From positions 2,542,001 to 2,606,000 of the forward strand of contig NZ_CP043450.1 in the NCBI RefSeq assembly GCF_003286415.2: 64,000 nt of DNA, written 5' to 3'. The notes below the pieces were generated by a model, which searched no databases, was not told where the DNA came from, and saw only the letters and a program-made list of their open reading frames with translations. Source of the DNA: Mucilaginibacter rubeus. Lineage in GTDB: Bacteria; Bacteroidota; Bacteroidia; Sphingobacteriales; Sphingobacteriaceae. This document shows positions 36,301-44,313 of the stretch, piece after piece; within the stretch, counting starts at the first letter, position 1; the number at the start of each line of letters is the position of its first letter. A program made the translations under genes and the position numbers.

Positions 36301-36640
36301 TCCAGTATTTTGTGCCTTTAACCCCTGCTTTATCCGTTACATTCTCAAATTTCCAATTCCCTTTGTTGATATAAAGCTGGTTGCCGCCCATGTTTGAGGT
36401 AAGATAAACATCGTTTAATCCGTCGTTGTTAACATCGCCTATGGCAACGCCACCGCCGTTATAGTAATTACGAAAGGTAAACACATTTGTCCGATCCTGA
36501 TCGTTTAGGGTGTTGGCAAAATTTATCCCAAGGGCATCATTATTTTGCAGGGTGAACAGCGTTTGTTTATTACCGCTGTTACAGGCGCAAAGGGTAGTAA
36601 AAGCTATGAAAATTAGAAACAGGGGCGTTTTTGGATGCAT
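33338..36640 (-). CDS. CRTAC1-like VCBS/FG-GAP repeat lipoprotein, copy 1
   Basis: A 1100-residue predicted lipoprotein with a short signal peptide ending in TLCAC. Calcium-loop repeats fill both halves: AIGDVNNDGLNDVYLTSN, VDINGDGWLDIYVCHSG, DYDNDGDLDCFVLNN, DFDGDGDQDLIVGVGG, DYDGDGKPDLFIGG and DVDGDGTLDIIGGN. The ASPIC/UnbV domain is between (FGIGTTVKVFMKG, IDSVQVIWPGNNYQLL). It is the same architecture as copy 2, which follows after 10 bp, so the pair likely arose by tandem duplication and is cotranscribed. An intrinsic terminator separates it from SusD upstream. Confidence 0.87.
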   Translation of the reverse strand: MHPKTPLFLIFIAFTTLCACNSGNKQTLFTLQNNDALGINFANTLNDQDRTNVFTFRNYYNGGGVAIGDVNNDGLNDVYLTSNMGGNQLYINKGNWKFENVTDKAGVKGTKYWSTGATMVDINGDGWLDIYVCHSGNAHGNEKGNELFINQHDGTFKEEAQKYGLVDNGLSTQAIFFDYDNDGDLDCFVLNNSFRPIESFDFSKNLRAVVDELGGARLYRNDGGHFTNVTKEAGIYSSDIGFGLGVSVADINQDGYPDIYVSNDFFERDYLYINQKNGTFKEDIQNETGHLSLASMGSDIADVNNDGQYDIFTTEMLPEGDLRLKKMTAFESYDVIKAKQRDGYYNQYMQNCLQVRNADGTFSETAFYSGVAATDWSWGALMFDMDNDGWKDIFVSNGIYKDLTDQDYIEFLGNRDNMAKIAEGRKKFDYKDFTDKMASSPLSSYAYLNNHNLTFTNKSADFGLNKPGFSNGSSYADLDNDGDNDLIVNNENAPVSIYKNNAEKNGNHHIQLKLKGAGLNTFGIGTTVKVFMKGSSLIYYNQPTRGFQSCTSPNLLTIGIGKYKTIDSVQVIWPGNNYQLLKNVAADRVYTIKQTDASLKYNWAKPFVKTMFADVTKSIFDSIPKHKEDDFIDFDNERLMLQMLSTENPYMATGDVNGDGLTDFYFGSSKNNFAAIYIQQKDGRFKQTIPDDFKKQEYLENAGAVFGDFDGDGDQDLIVGVGGNADEAETPVYNPRFFVNDGKGNFRRDPDRTLHAAVNASVIVSADYDGDGKPDLFIGGRSVPGLYGCSPQSFVFHNDGNGHFTDVSKAVLGNDTKLGMVTAAKWADIDNNGSPDLIVAGNWMGIRIFKNNKGKFTEDRQLANYKGWWSSLEVADVDGDGTLDIIGGNIGLNSKFRASAEQPMEIHIKDFDNNGTKECVTSMYKSDGINYVFHMKPDLVGQMPILKKRFLRYVDYAGKPFTEVFTAEMLDGAEVHQMNFLASAVFLNKGGKFTCKPLPADAQLSMINTILCADLDNTGVKKIILGGNFYGFKPEVGRLDANRGLVYQYTKNEFTYFPAAQTGLNLNGQVRSSVAIKNAAGKNYYMFGINDEPLKAYELR

Positions 36641-36653
36641 ATACTTTGCGAAA

Positions 36654-36684
36654 AAACAAACGTAGCGGAATTTTCCGCTACGTT
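36654..36684 (-). terminator. Intrinsic terminator between SusD and the VCBS pair
   Basis: A 12-bp perfect stem (AACGTAGCGGAA against TTCCGCTACGTT) is followed on the minus strand by TGTTTTTT. It lies about 30 bp past the susD stop and 19 bp before the VCBS start. It should attenuate, or separate, VCBS transcription from SusCD. Confidence 0.8.
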
Positions 36685-36710
36685 CCTTTCAATCAAATAA
36701 ATCTCAAATA

Positions 36711-38258
36711 TTAATAACCTGCGTTTTGTTTAAGGTTGGGGTTAGAGTCAACAGCGCGTGCCGGTATTGGGTAAACTGTTCTGGTTTTATCACTTTTGTT
36801 AGGGCGCTGATCAACTGGATCGTTAAATTTCTCAAACCTGATAAGGTCATTTCGCCTCCATCCTTCGTAATACAGCTCAAAACCACGCTCAGCAAGCATT
36901 GCTTTTAAATCTAAAGTTGCAAGGGCTGTGGCTCCGCGAGGGGTTCTTATGCCGTTTACTATAACAAGAGCAGATTCGCCATTCGGATCAGTACCACCTC
37001 TTAATATAGCCTCAGCTTTCATTAACCTAACATCGGCAAAACGTAAAAAGATGTACGTGTTTGTAGCGTAATCATCATTAACAGAGCCGTCTGGTGCCGG
37101 ATGAGGAAAGTACTTAATAACGCGGATACCCTGTGCTTCTGTAGAATAATTAAGGTTTACATCGGGTGTAAAAACCAATGGAGAACCACCGCGTTGTTTC
37201 AAGGCAACGTGACCCGGACCGTATTGCTGACCAACCAAGAAACCGGTATTTAAACCATTACGATCTGTGAGTTCTGTATATGAGCCACCGCGCCTTTCGT
37301 CTTTTGCATCAAATGCATTGTAGAAATCAGCAAGTGTGGTAAAACCATTCCAGCCGCTTGGCGATTGATTGTAGTGCATGCCCATTCTCCAGCGGTTATG
37401 TGTGTTACCCGGAGCATTCGTAGTGGTATTTATGATACCGAAAATTATACCTTTGGATTTGTCGCTGTTATCCCAGGCAAACTCCTGGAAGTATTTACCT
37501 GCAGGTTCCAGCTGATAACCAGCATCCGCAACCCTGTTAGCAAATACTATTACGCTGTCCATATCGGTTTTAGCGAAAGTAAACGGACCACCAACGGTTG
37601 TTGCTTTGTATACAGCTTTATTGAGGTATACTTTAGCTAACAACGCTTCGGCAGATGCTTTGCTTGCAGTTCCAGCTGATGCAGAAGCCCCAAGATTTGC
37701 TTCAGCAAATAGCAGGTCTTTAATTATAAAATCTGTGGCAGCGCTGCGAGAATAAACTTTAGGATTTTCACTTGATGCTGCATCCGGATCCCTGAATGGC
37801 GCCTGACCGTACAAGTCGACAACCTGAAACATGAAATATGCCCTCAGGAAACTTGCTTCAGCTTTGATTTGAGCGCTTGATTGCGACGAATTAATAACCT
37901 GTGTAGCACGGTAAACCCCGGTATTTAATTGATCCCAGGTATCACTTACCTGGTTGTGAAATGCGTCCCAGGTGTGGGTATGCAATTTACGCCATGTTCC
38001 AAAATCTCCCCAGTCAGTTCCCCTTGTCGGGCCCATCATCTCGTCTGTAGGATGCTCCTGTAATGCATAAGTATTTGCCTGGTCGGCTTGTCCGTTTAAT
38101 TGAGAATAAACCCCTTTTAAATCCGATGCAGAACCATTACTTCCCTCTCTGATTACCTTTGAGCCGTAAACTTTTTCATCAAGTTTCGCGCAGCTCATTA
38201 TTGTGAGTAACGACATTGCCAAACAGGCAACACTCGTTCTTTCTATTAATTTTTTCAT
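36711..38258 (-). CDS. SusD/RagB-family surface glycan-binding lipoprotein
   Basis: A 515-residue SusD homologue. The lipobox LLTIMSC gives a lipidated Cys near residue 23. Helical TPR-like repeats hold AEASFLRAYFMFQVVDLYGQAPF, and the C-terminus has the usual LKAMLAERGFELYYEGWRRNDLIRF and VYPIPARAVDSNPNLKQN. SusD proteins cap the SusC barrel and hand the glycan to it. It lies 10 bp downstream of the SusC gene and shares its transcript. The bound ligand cannot be read from sequence; neighbouring enzymes suggest an alpha-glucoside or mannoside. Confidence 0.95.
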   Translation of the reverse strand: MKKLIERTSVACLAMSLLTIMSCAKLDEKVYGSKVIREGSNGSASDLKGVYSQLNGQADQANTYALQEHPTDEMMGPTRGTDWGDFGTWRKLHTHTWDAFHNQVSDTWDQLNTGVYRATQVINSSQSSAQIKAEASFLRAYFMFQVVDLYGQAPFRDPDAASSENPKVYSRSAATDFIIKDLLFAEANLGASASAGTASKASAEALLAKVYLNKAVYKATTVGGPFTFAKTDMDSVIVFANRVADAGYQLEPAGKYFQEFAWDNSDKSKGIIFGIINTTTNAPGNTHNRWRMGMHYNQSPSGWNGFTTLADFYNAFDAKDERRGGSYTELTDRNGLNTGFLVGQQYGPGHVALKQRGGSPLVFTPDVNLNYSTEAQGIRVIKYFPHPAPDGSVNDDYATNTYIFLRFADVRLMKAEAILRGGTDPNGESALVIVNGIRTPRGATALATLDLKAMLAERGFELYYEGWRRNDLIRFEKFNDPVDQRPNKSDKTRTVYPIPARAVDSNPNLKQNAGY

Positions 38259-38268
38259 TTATTTACTT

Positions 38269-41250
38269 TTAAAATCCTGCTGTTAAACCAAATGTATATG
38301 TACGGGCTTTAGGGTATGCAGTATAGTCGATACCTCTTGATGGCACACTATTAATATCTTTATTAACATTTATTTCAGGATCTAATCCTTTATAACCGGT
38401 TATGATAGCTAAGTTTTGGCCGGTAAGAGCTACCCTCAGCGATTTAATAAATTTACCATTTTTCAATGGGAATGTATAACCTAAGGTTACGTTTGAAAGA
38501 CGAACAAAATCACCTTTTTCGAGCCAGCGTGTAGATACCTGACCAGAGTTAAGCGGGTTTTCATTTGTAAATGCAACGTCGGTTGAAACATTGTGACCAG
38601 TTAGCAAACTTCCACGATAGAAATATGCGTTGGCTGTGTTGTCATAAATGTAAAAGCCTGTAACTGCATTCAGGAAAACACTTAAATTCCAGTTTCCGTA
38701 AGTGAAGTTGTTGGTTAAGCTGGCGGTAAACTTAGGTAAAGCGCTGCCTTGCAATGTCTGCACGTCTATACCGTTAGGATAGATTGCAAAGCCGTCTTTA
38801 TCAAGGCCATTGTATTGTGTAACCTTAAAGGTAAACAATGGGTAGTTATTTTGAATAACCTGAGAAAACGCGCCTGATAAGCCCTGACCGCTGATAGCAC
38901 CAGTTTGTACAACCCTTTGTTTAAAGTCTTGAACTTTATTGCTCAAAAAGGTCATATTGTAATTGATATCCCAGGTGAACTTAGGGCCCTGTACAGCAGC
39001 TACACTTAAACCTAACTCCAAACCTTTGTTCAACACTTTACCCGGAAGGTTTATCCACTGGCCGGGAGCTGGAGCTGGGGCCGAGAAATATTGGAAGAAT
39101 AAGAGGTCTTTCGTGCTCTTGTTGAAGTAATCAATAGTACCGGTTACCCTATTGCCAAAGATCGCGAAATCGATACCAGCACCGTAGTTAGTGGTAGTTT
39201 CCCATTTCAAATCAGGGTTAGGTGCATAAAGCTGGTTGGTACCTCCATTCAAATCAGATTGATAAACTGACAGCGACTGGTATGCAGGGAACTCCTGGTT
39301 ACCTGTTTTACCATAGTTTAAGCGAAGGCTAAGATCATCGAAGATGCCTTTTGGAGCAAAGCTCTCATTCATGATCTTCCATTTAAGAGCCAACGCCGGG
39401 AATGTTGCGTAACGGTTATTCTTACCAAATTTTGAAGAACCATCGGTACGTACAGTAGCTGTTAACAGGTATTTATCTTTATATGAATAATTTAACCTGC
39501 CATAATATGATTGTAACTGTGAGCGGGTGGTATCACCAAATATTGGGAAAGGATTTTGAAAGTCGTTTACGTTTTTAACAAGAACATTTGGCTGAGACGT
39601 TTTAAAACGAATGTCATTAAAGTTTTTGTTATTAAATACCTGGTACGAGTAACCGGCCAACACTGTCAGAGAACTGTTATCGGTCCATTTTTTATCAAAA
39701 GTTAAAGTTTGCTCTGTAATCGCGTTGCCAAGTTTAACCGTTTGTAGCGCCCCCATGCCGGTACCTGATATAGCCGGGGTAGTTTTACCTCTGATACTGC
39801 CGCTACTGGTATAACCCTGAATCCTTGGGTCATAGAAAGTATAACGTTTAGCCAGTGAATAATCATTGCCATAGGTGCCACGATAAGTTAAATTCCTGGT
39901 TAATTTGATGCTCAACCCTAAATTGGCCAATACGCGGTTCACGTTATCCCTATCCCAGGTGTTGTTAAGCATATCTACCGGGTTAAGGCTGCTGCCGTCA
40001 TAATAGTAAGTTCCGTCGGGGTTTTTAACCGGATAAGTTGGATTTAAACCGATCGTAGCGCCGATAAGACTACCCTGGAAACCAGCGTTGTTGGTGATAG
40101 GCGCGTAAATGTTTTTTACGTTTGATCCCAATAAATTAAGATCAAGCTTTACTACATCTTTAAATAAAGACTGTGTGGCGTTGATCCTTACTGTACCACG
40201 TTTTAAGCCAGATTTCTTAATTACACCGTTTTGATCATCGTAGCTTCCGGATACGCGATAAACAAAACCACCGGTAGCACCACCAAAACCAAGGTTAAAA
40301 TTCTGAGAAACCGCACCTCTGAATATCTCATCCTGCCAGTTGGTGTTTGCCCCTTTATTAATTGCATCCGCATCAGCACCGGTTGCTGCAACAGCCTGAA
40401 GAAATTGTGAAGCATTAAGCAACTTGTAACGGCTTGCAGCTGTTGAATATGAAGTGTTTTCAGAAAACTGTATCCCTTGTCCTTTTCTTCCTTTTCTTGT
40501 TGTGATCAACACAACGCCGTTAGCACCTCTTGAACCATAAATGGCCGAAGCAGAGGCATCTTTTAATACCGAAATATTTTCGATATCGGCAGGGTTTAGG
40601 AAAGATAAAGGGTTACGGGCTGATGACATACCAATAGGGCTTGCAGCGCTTGAAGCCGCATAGCTGTCATTAGATACAGGTACACCATCAATTACATATA
40701 ACGGGTCATTACCAGCCCTTATAGAACCGGTACCCCTTATATTAATAGAAGCACCGCTTCCTGGCTCACCACTGCCCGGAGTAACTGTTACACCGGCAAT
40801 ACGGCCCTGAAGCAACTGATCTGGTGTTGCTATTTGTCCTTTGTTAAAATCTTTGGTACTTAATGAAGCTACAGAACCGGTTGCGTCTTTTACACGTTGG
40901 GTACCGTAACCTACTACAACTACTTCATTAAGGGCCTTGCTGGCCGATTCCATGCTTACGCTGATTTGCGATTGCCCATTGATAGGAACAGTAAGATTTG
41001 AATATCCTACGTAAGTGAATGTAAGGCTTTTGGCAGTTGCAGGTACCGATATACGATAAGAGCCGTCTGCTGTGGTAATAGCCCCGCCTGAAGCACCAAC
41101 GGCTGTTACCACCGATACCCCTATTAAAGGGGAACCATCTTTTTTGTCAGTTACTTTACCTGTTATTATCTTATTTTGGGCCATAGCAGGCTCCATCAAA
41201 AAGAGAAAAACAGCAAAGAAACATACTTTGAGTAAATGTTTAATTTGCAT
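38269..41250 (-). CDS. SusC/RagA TonB-linked outer-membrane transporter
   Basis: A 993-residue transporter. Signal peptide (VCFFAVFLFLMEPAMAQ), CarboxypepD-reg-like domain at about 28-105 (ITGKVTDKKDGSPLIGVSVV), the SusC signature LNEVVVVGYGTQRVKDATG, then the plug (LLQGRIAGVTVTPGSGEPG, DPLYVIDGVPVS, SAIYGSRGANGVVLITTRKG). A 22-stranded barrel ends in the usual aromatic-terminated strand (TYTFGLTAGF). It imports the product bound by the SusD encoded 10 bp downstream. A DUF6377 regulator is encoded upstream on the same strand beyond a terminator and is the probable regulator. Confidence 0.96.
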   Translation of the reverse strand: MQIKHLLKVCFFAVFLFLMEPAMAQNKIITGKVTDKKDGSPLIGVSVVTAVGASGGAITTADGSYRISVPATAKSLTFTYVGYSNLTVPINGQSQISVSMESASKALNEVVVVGYGTQRVKDATGSVASLSTKDFNKGQIATPDQLLQGRIAGVTVTPGSGEPGSGASINIRGTGSIRAGNDPLYVIDGVPVSNDSYAASSAASPIGMSSARNPLSFLNPADIENISVLKDASASAIYGSRGANGVVLITTRKGRKGQGIQFSENTSYSTAASRYKLLNASQFLQAVAATGADADAINKGANTNWQDEIFRGAVSQNFNLGFGGATGGFVYRVSGSYDDQNGVIKKSGLKRGTVRINATQSLFKDVVKLDLNLLGSNVKNIYAPITNNAGFQGSLIGATIGLNPTYPVKNPDGTYYYDGSSLNPVDMLNNTWDRDNVNRVLANLGLSIKLTRNLTYRGTYGNDYSLAKRYTFYDPRIQGYTSSGSIRGKTTPAISGTGMGALQTVKLGNAITEQTLTFDKKWTDNSSLTVLAGYSYQVFNNKNFNDIRFKTSQPNVLVKNVNDFQNPFPIFGDTTRSQLQSYYGRLNYSYKDKYLLTATVRTDGSSKFGKNNRYATFPALALKWKIMNESFAPKGIFDDLSLRLNYGKTGNQEFPAYQSLSVYQSDLNGGTNQLYAPNPDLKWETTTNYGAGIDFAIFGNRVTGTIDYFNKSTKDLLFFQYFSAPAPAPGQWINLPGKVLNKGLELGLSVAAVQGPKFTWDINYNMTFLSNKVQDFKQRVVQTGAISGQGLSGAFSQVIQNNYPLFTFKVTQYNGLDKDGFAIYPNGIDVQTLQGSALPKFTASLTNNFTYGNWNLSVFLNAVTGFYIYDNTANAYFYRGSLLTGHNVSTDVAFTNENPLNSGQVSTRWLEKGDFVRLSNVTLGYTFPLKNGKFIKSLRVALTGQNLAIITGYKGLDPEINVNKDINSVPSRGIDYTAYPKARTYTFGLTAGF

Positions 41251-41760
41251 AAAACTTGAGATTTAGTTGAAATTGGTTTGTTATTGGGTTTAGTTTTTAA
41301 CCCGTAAAAAAGAGTACCAACACTTTATACGAAATTATACTGATATGGTTCGGGGTATCATAATAAATAATATCCTGAGCATACGCATAAATGCTACGAA
41401 AACTTTGCCCGTACCAGCGGATAGCAGGTTAGTACAGGTTAAGGGTTAACAATAACTGATCGTTTAAAAATGTAAAGGTTTACTATTATTATCTGGTTAA
41501 AATCTAATGCAATTTAATTATAAATAAACTCAGAAAAAGACCTTCGACGGTTAACAATGGTGAAAATGACTTATTTTAATGTTTTTATAAACTTTTTCGA
41601 TGTTTTTAAAAGTTAAAAACTTTTAAATCAATTAGTTATATAAAAAACCAGAGTGAAAAATATAATGCTTTTTTATGCATTTATGATACTTTTATGCTAA
41701 AAAACCTGTAAGATTTTGAGGTCTTACAGGTTTCGTTTGTGCTTAATTGTAACAAAAAAG
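41251..41760. other. Intergenic region upstream of susC
   Basis: About 510 bp, AT-rich, without a gene. It holds the promoter region of the susCD unit, where I do not find an exact TAnnTTTG element, and at its right end the terminator of the DUF6377 gene (41697-41731). A long leader of this kind could carry regulation. Confidence 0.5.
41697..41731 (-). terminator. Intrinsic terminator of the DUF6377 regulator gene
   Basis: A 12-bp stem (AAACCTGTAAGA against TCTTACAGGTTT, 8-base loop) is followed by TTTTTT on the minus strand, about 30 bp past the stop codon. Confidence 0.85.
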
Positions 41761-43371
41761 TTAATCATAGTCAAAAGCTTTGATATCCATGATGCGTTGC
41801 TCAAACTGATCAGGGTGGAGAGATTTTGCTTTAATCCTCATTTTGTAAACGTAAATTGTGTTTACAGAATACTCCAGTATTTTGGCAATTGTTTCATTAT
41901 CTGCAATACCCATTCTTATAAGCGCGAATATCCGGAGGTCCGTATTTAATACTTCATCTTCGTCGGGCCAGATCTGGTCTTTTTCGGCAAAGAGGCTATT
42001 AAATACCGTAATGAAATTGGGGAAGATTTTTAAAAAGATATGGTCAAAGCTGTAGTACAGGTTTTCCCTCTCTTTTTTAATATCTATGTTATCTATAAAT
42101 GTATGAATAGCATCATACTTCTTCATAGAGAGTTTGGCATCAATCGAAATCTTGAGATTTTCGAGCTTAACAATGTATCCCGAGATAGCTTTAAAAAACT
42201 GTCCAATGTACTCCTCTTTAATTTTGGCATCTTCAATTAATTTGCCGTTAATGTGGTTTAACTGCACATTTTTTCCTTCGATAATAGCTTCCTTAACCTT
42301 TAGCTTTTTTAATTGTTTAACGATCATTACCAGGAAAAACGCTACCAGTATGGCAAGTGCGGTAATAATCAACAAAAACATCAGAAAGCGATTCTTTTGA
42401 TGCTCAGTATTATTAAGTTCGGCAGCGGCTATTAACGGTAAAATGGCCCCTATTTGTATTTTACGCTGTCGGGCGCCGTAAAAGTCGGCGTCGGCTTTGG
42501 CAAGCTGAATAAAACTGTAGGCATCTTTAATATTATCCTGTTTATACAATAACTCAGCAAGGGTAAACAAAGCTACAGTTTCACGGGTTGATGATCTTAT
42601 ATCGGCTATCGCGGCGCGGATCATCAGGTTTAAACCCTCTTCCGGCTCATTATCTTCGAGACAGATGGCACCTAACGAACAAGATGCCATCGCGCGGAGG
42701 TGCATGGAAATGGGCATGTCCCTTTCCAGTAATTTTTTGAACCGTATACGGCCTTCTTTGTAGTCTTTTTTCTGATAATCCTGCAATGCAAGCAGATAGG
42801 TATGCATTATATGATCGTTACCACAAAACGAAACCGCCGAATCAATGTATTTATTCCCTGCAGAAATGTAATCTGGAGTGAAATATTTGTCGTTGCTGTA
42901 TTTTGCCAGGTCGTAATTGCATCTGCCTAAAAAAAAATAATAGTCAACCTTATCTACATCACTTAATACCTTTACGTCTACTTTACGCAAATAATCAAAG
43001 GTTTCATTAAACATACCTGACGAGAGCAGGATGAAAGCCATCCTGACATAGCTATAATACTCTTTCTTTTTATTACCGGTTACCTTGCTCAGCGATATCA
43101 TTTTATCGACATAAACATAGGCCGAATCAAACTGGTATGATTTGTATTCGGTATACAGCTTGTCCCAGGTATCAAACCTGGCGTCGTAGTCGGTTTGTGA
43201 AAGCTTGGATTGATATACCTTTAGTTTTTGGATCCTTACATCTTTAGCCCCGTCATATACATTTTTCTTTGCTATTTCATTTTTTAGTTCTTCAAGTAAA
43301 GTGTTGGTATCAGTTAACGCATTTGCTGAGAGACTAATGAATGAAAAAAGCAGGTAGAAAATGTATTTCAT
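41761..43371 (-). CDS. DUF6377-type membrane regulator (TPR sensor, TM, HTH)
   Basis: A 536-residue protein. A signal peptide (MKYIFYLLFSFISLSANA) is followed by a periplasmic helical-repeat region (about 20-320), one transmembrane helix at about 329-352 (FLMFLLIITALAILVAFFL), a coiled-coil linker, and a cytoplasmic domain ending in a LuxR-like helix-turn-helix at about 485-517 (IADNETIAKILEYSVNTIYVYKMRIKAKS). This is the layout of one-component membrane regulators placed beside SusCD loci in Bacteroidota. It is the first minus-strand gene upstream of susC and its own terminator isolates it. It probably senses a periplasmic sugar and activates susCD. Confidence 0.82.
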   Translation of the reverse strand: MKYIFYLLFSFISLSANALTDTNTLLEELKNEIAKKNVYDGAKDVRIQKLKVYQSKLSQTDYDARFDTWDKLYTEYKSYQFDSAYVYVDKMISLSKVTGNKKKEYYSYVRMAFILLSSGMFNETFDYLRKVDVKVLSDVDKVDYYFFLGRCNYDLAKYSNDKYFTPDYISAGNKYIDSAVSFCGNDHIMHTYLLALQDYQKKDYKEGRIRFKKLLERDMPISMHLRAMASCSLGAICLEDNEPEEGLNLMIRAAIADIRSSTRETVALFTLAELLYKQDNIKDAYSFIQLAKADADFYGARQRKIQIGAILPLIAAAELNNTEHQKNRFLMFLLIITALAILVAFFLVMIVKQLKKLKVKEAIIEGKNVQLNHINGKLIEDAKIKEEYIGQFFKAISGYIVKLENLKISIDAKLSMKKYDAIHTFIDNIDIKKERENLYYSFDHIFLKIFPNFITVFNSLFAEKDQIWPDEDEVLNTDLRIFALIRMGIADNETIAKILEYSVNTIYVYKMRIKAKSLHPDQFEQRIMDIKAFDYD

Positions 43372-43811
43372 TTTTATTGTAAAGGTTTTTAAAAATAATG
43401 CAGCCGACTAATTGAAATTTAATCAATACACAAACTCAACAGATCAAATGCTTAATAAGTTAATTAAAACGTCAACTAAGGGGCTATCATTTCGAGAACA
43501 ATGGCATACTTGTTCCCTGGTTTATCTTCTCAAATATATGGAATTGAAGCATTGCTAATGCGTTTTAGTTTTGTTTTTTTGATAGTTTTAACTCTGTTTG
43601 AAAAGCGATCTGAAATTTACATCACACCTAAGTACATCACGAGTAGTGATTTATTTGAGGAGCAAAACACCTCCTTTGTGCCATAATTTTCTGCTAAAGC
43701 TCAGTTATTGAAAATAAACTTTGCTTTTAGCGTAAAAACATCCTTTATTTAAAAAAAATCAAACGAAATTTGTATACGGTGGTTATCTATCATCTTAATC
43801 TCAATTTATAA
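43372..43811. other. Intergenic region before the RRM gene
   Basis: About 440 bp between divergent genes. An open frame of 61 codons at 43501-43686 has no recognisable features. The region must hold the promoters of the regulator and of the RRM gene; I see no exact -7 consensus. Confidence 0.4.
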
Positions 43812-44240
43812 ATGGTCAAATTATTTGTAGGCGGCTTTCCTCTGGAAATGACAGAGCTGGAACTTGTTAAAATGATAGGTCCGCATGGTGATGTGGAAAC
43901 GATAAAAATTGTACGTGATAAAAAGACAAGAATATGCAAGGGATACGCATTTCTTGAAATGAAAGACCGTACAGGAGCTGAGAATGCAGTAATTGCTTTG
44001 GATGGAACCGAAATTGGCGACCGGGTATTAAGCGTAAAAATAAACGACGACTTTGTTAAGAAAACGCCGCCGCCACGTAAATCTTTCGGCTATGGTAACA
44101 ATAATAACCGAAGCAATAATTACGGCAACAGAAATAATGATAACAGGAGTTACAACAGTCAAAGTAATTACAGAAGTAGTAATAGCAACGAACAGTCGCC
44201 GTCAGGTGACCGACCAAGGCGTCCAAGAAAAACGATGTAG
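43812..44240 (+). CDS. RRM-domain RNA-binding protein with Asn-rich tail
   Basis: A 142-residue protein with one RNA recognition motif at about 1-78. RNP-2 is KLFVGGFP and RNP-1 is KGYAFLEM, with the aromatic residues that stack on bases. The tail from about 90 is low-complexity, rich in Asn, Ser, Arg and Gly (NNNNRSNNYGNRNND), and likely disordered. RRM proteins of this size in Bacteroides (the Rbp group) have been linked to control of polysaccharide loci, so the position beside a SusCD locus is notable, though such genes occur elsewhere too. A strong terminator follows. Confidence 0.92.
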   Translation: MVKLFVGGFPLEMTELELVKMIGPHGDVETIKIVRDKKTRICKGYAFLEMKDRTGAENAVIALDGTEIGDRVLSVKINDDFVKKTPPPRKSFGYGNNNNRSNNYGNRNNDNRSYNSQSNYRSSNSNEQSPSGDRPRRPRKTM

Positions 44241-44262
44241 AAGTTTTTCAATATAAAGCAAA

Positions 44263-44296
44263 AAAAAACCGGCTAAATCAAATAGCCGGTTTTTTT
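44263..44296. terminator. Bidirectional intrinsic terminator
   Basis: The stem ACCGGCTA/TAGCCGGT has an A8 run on one side and a T7 run on the other, so it works in both directions. It separates the RRM gene from the convergent phosphohexomutase gene. Confidence 0.9.
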
Positions 44297-44313
44297 ATAG
44301 TGTGTTTATCAGT

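Noticed and set aside
36657..36664. Exact reversed TAnnTTTG before VCBS copy 1
   Set aside because: It overlaps the terminator stem and has no well-spaced -33 box, so it is probably chance.
43501..43686. 61-codon open frame before the RRM gene
   Set aside because: No family features, start context or conservation signal; it sits in an AT-rich promoter region.
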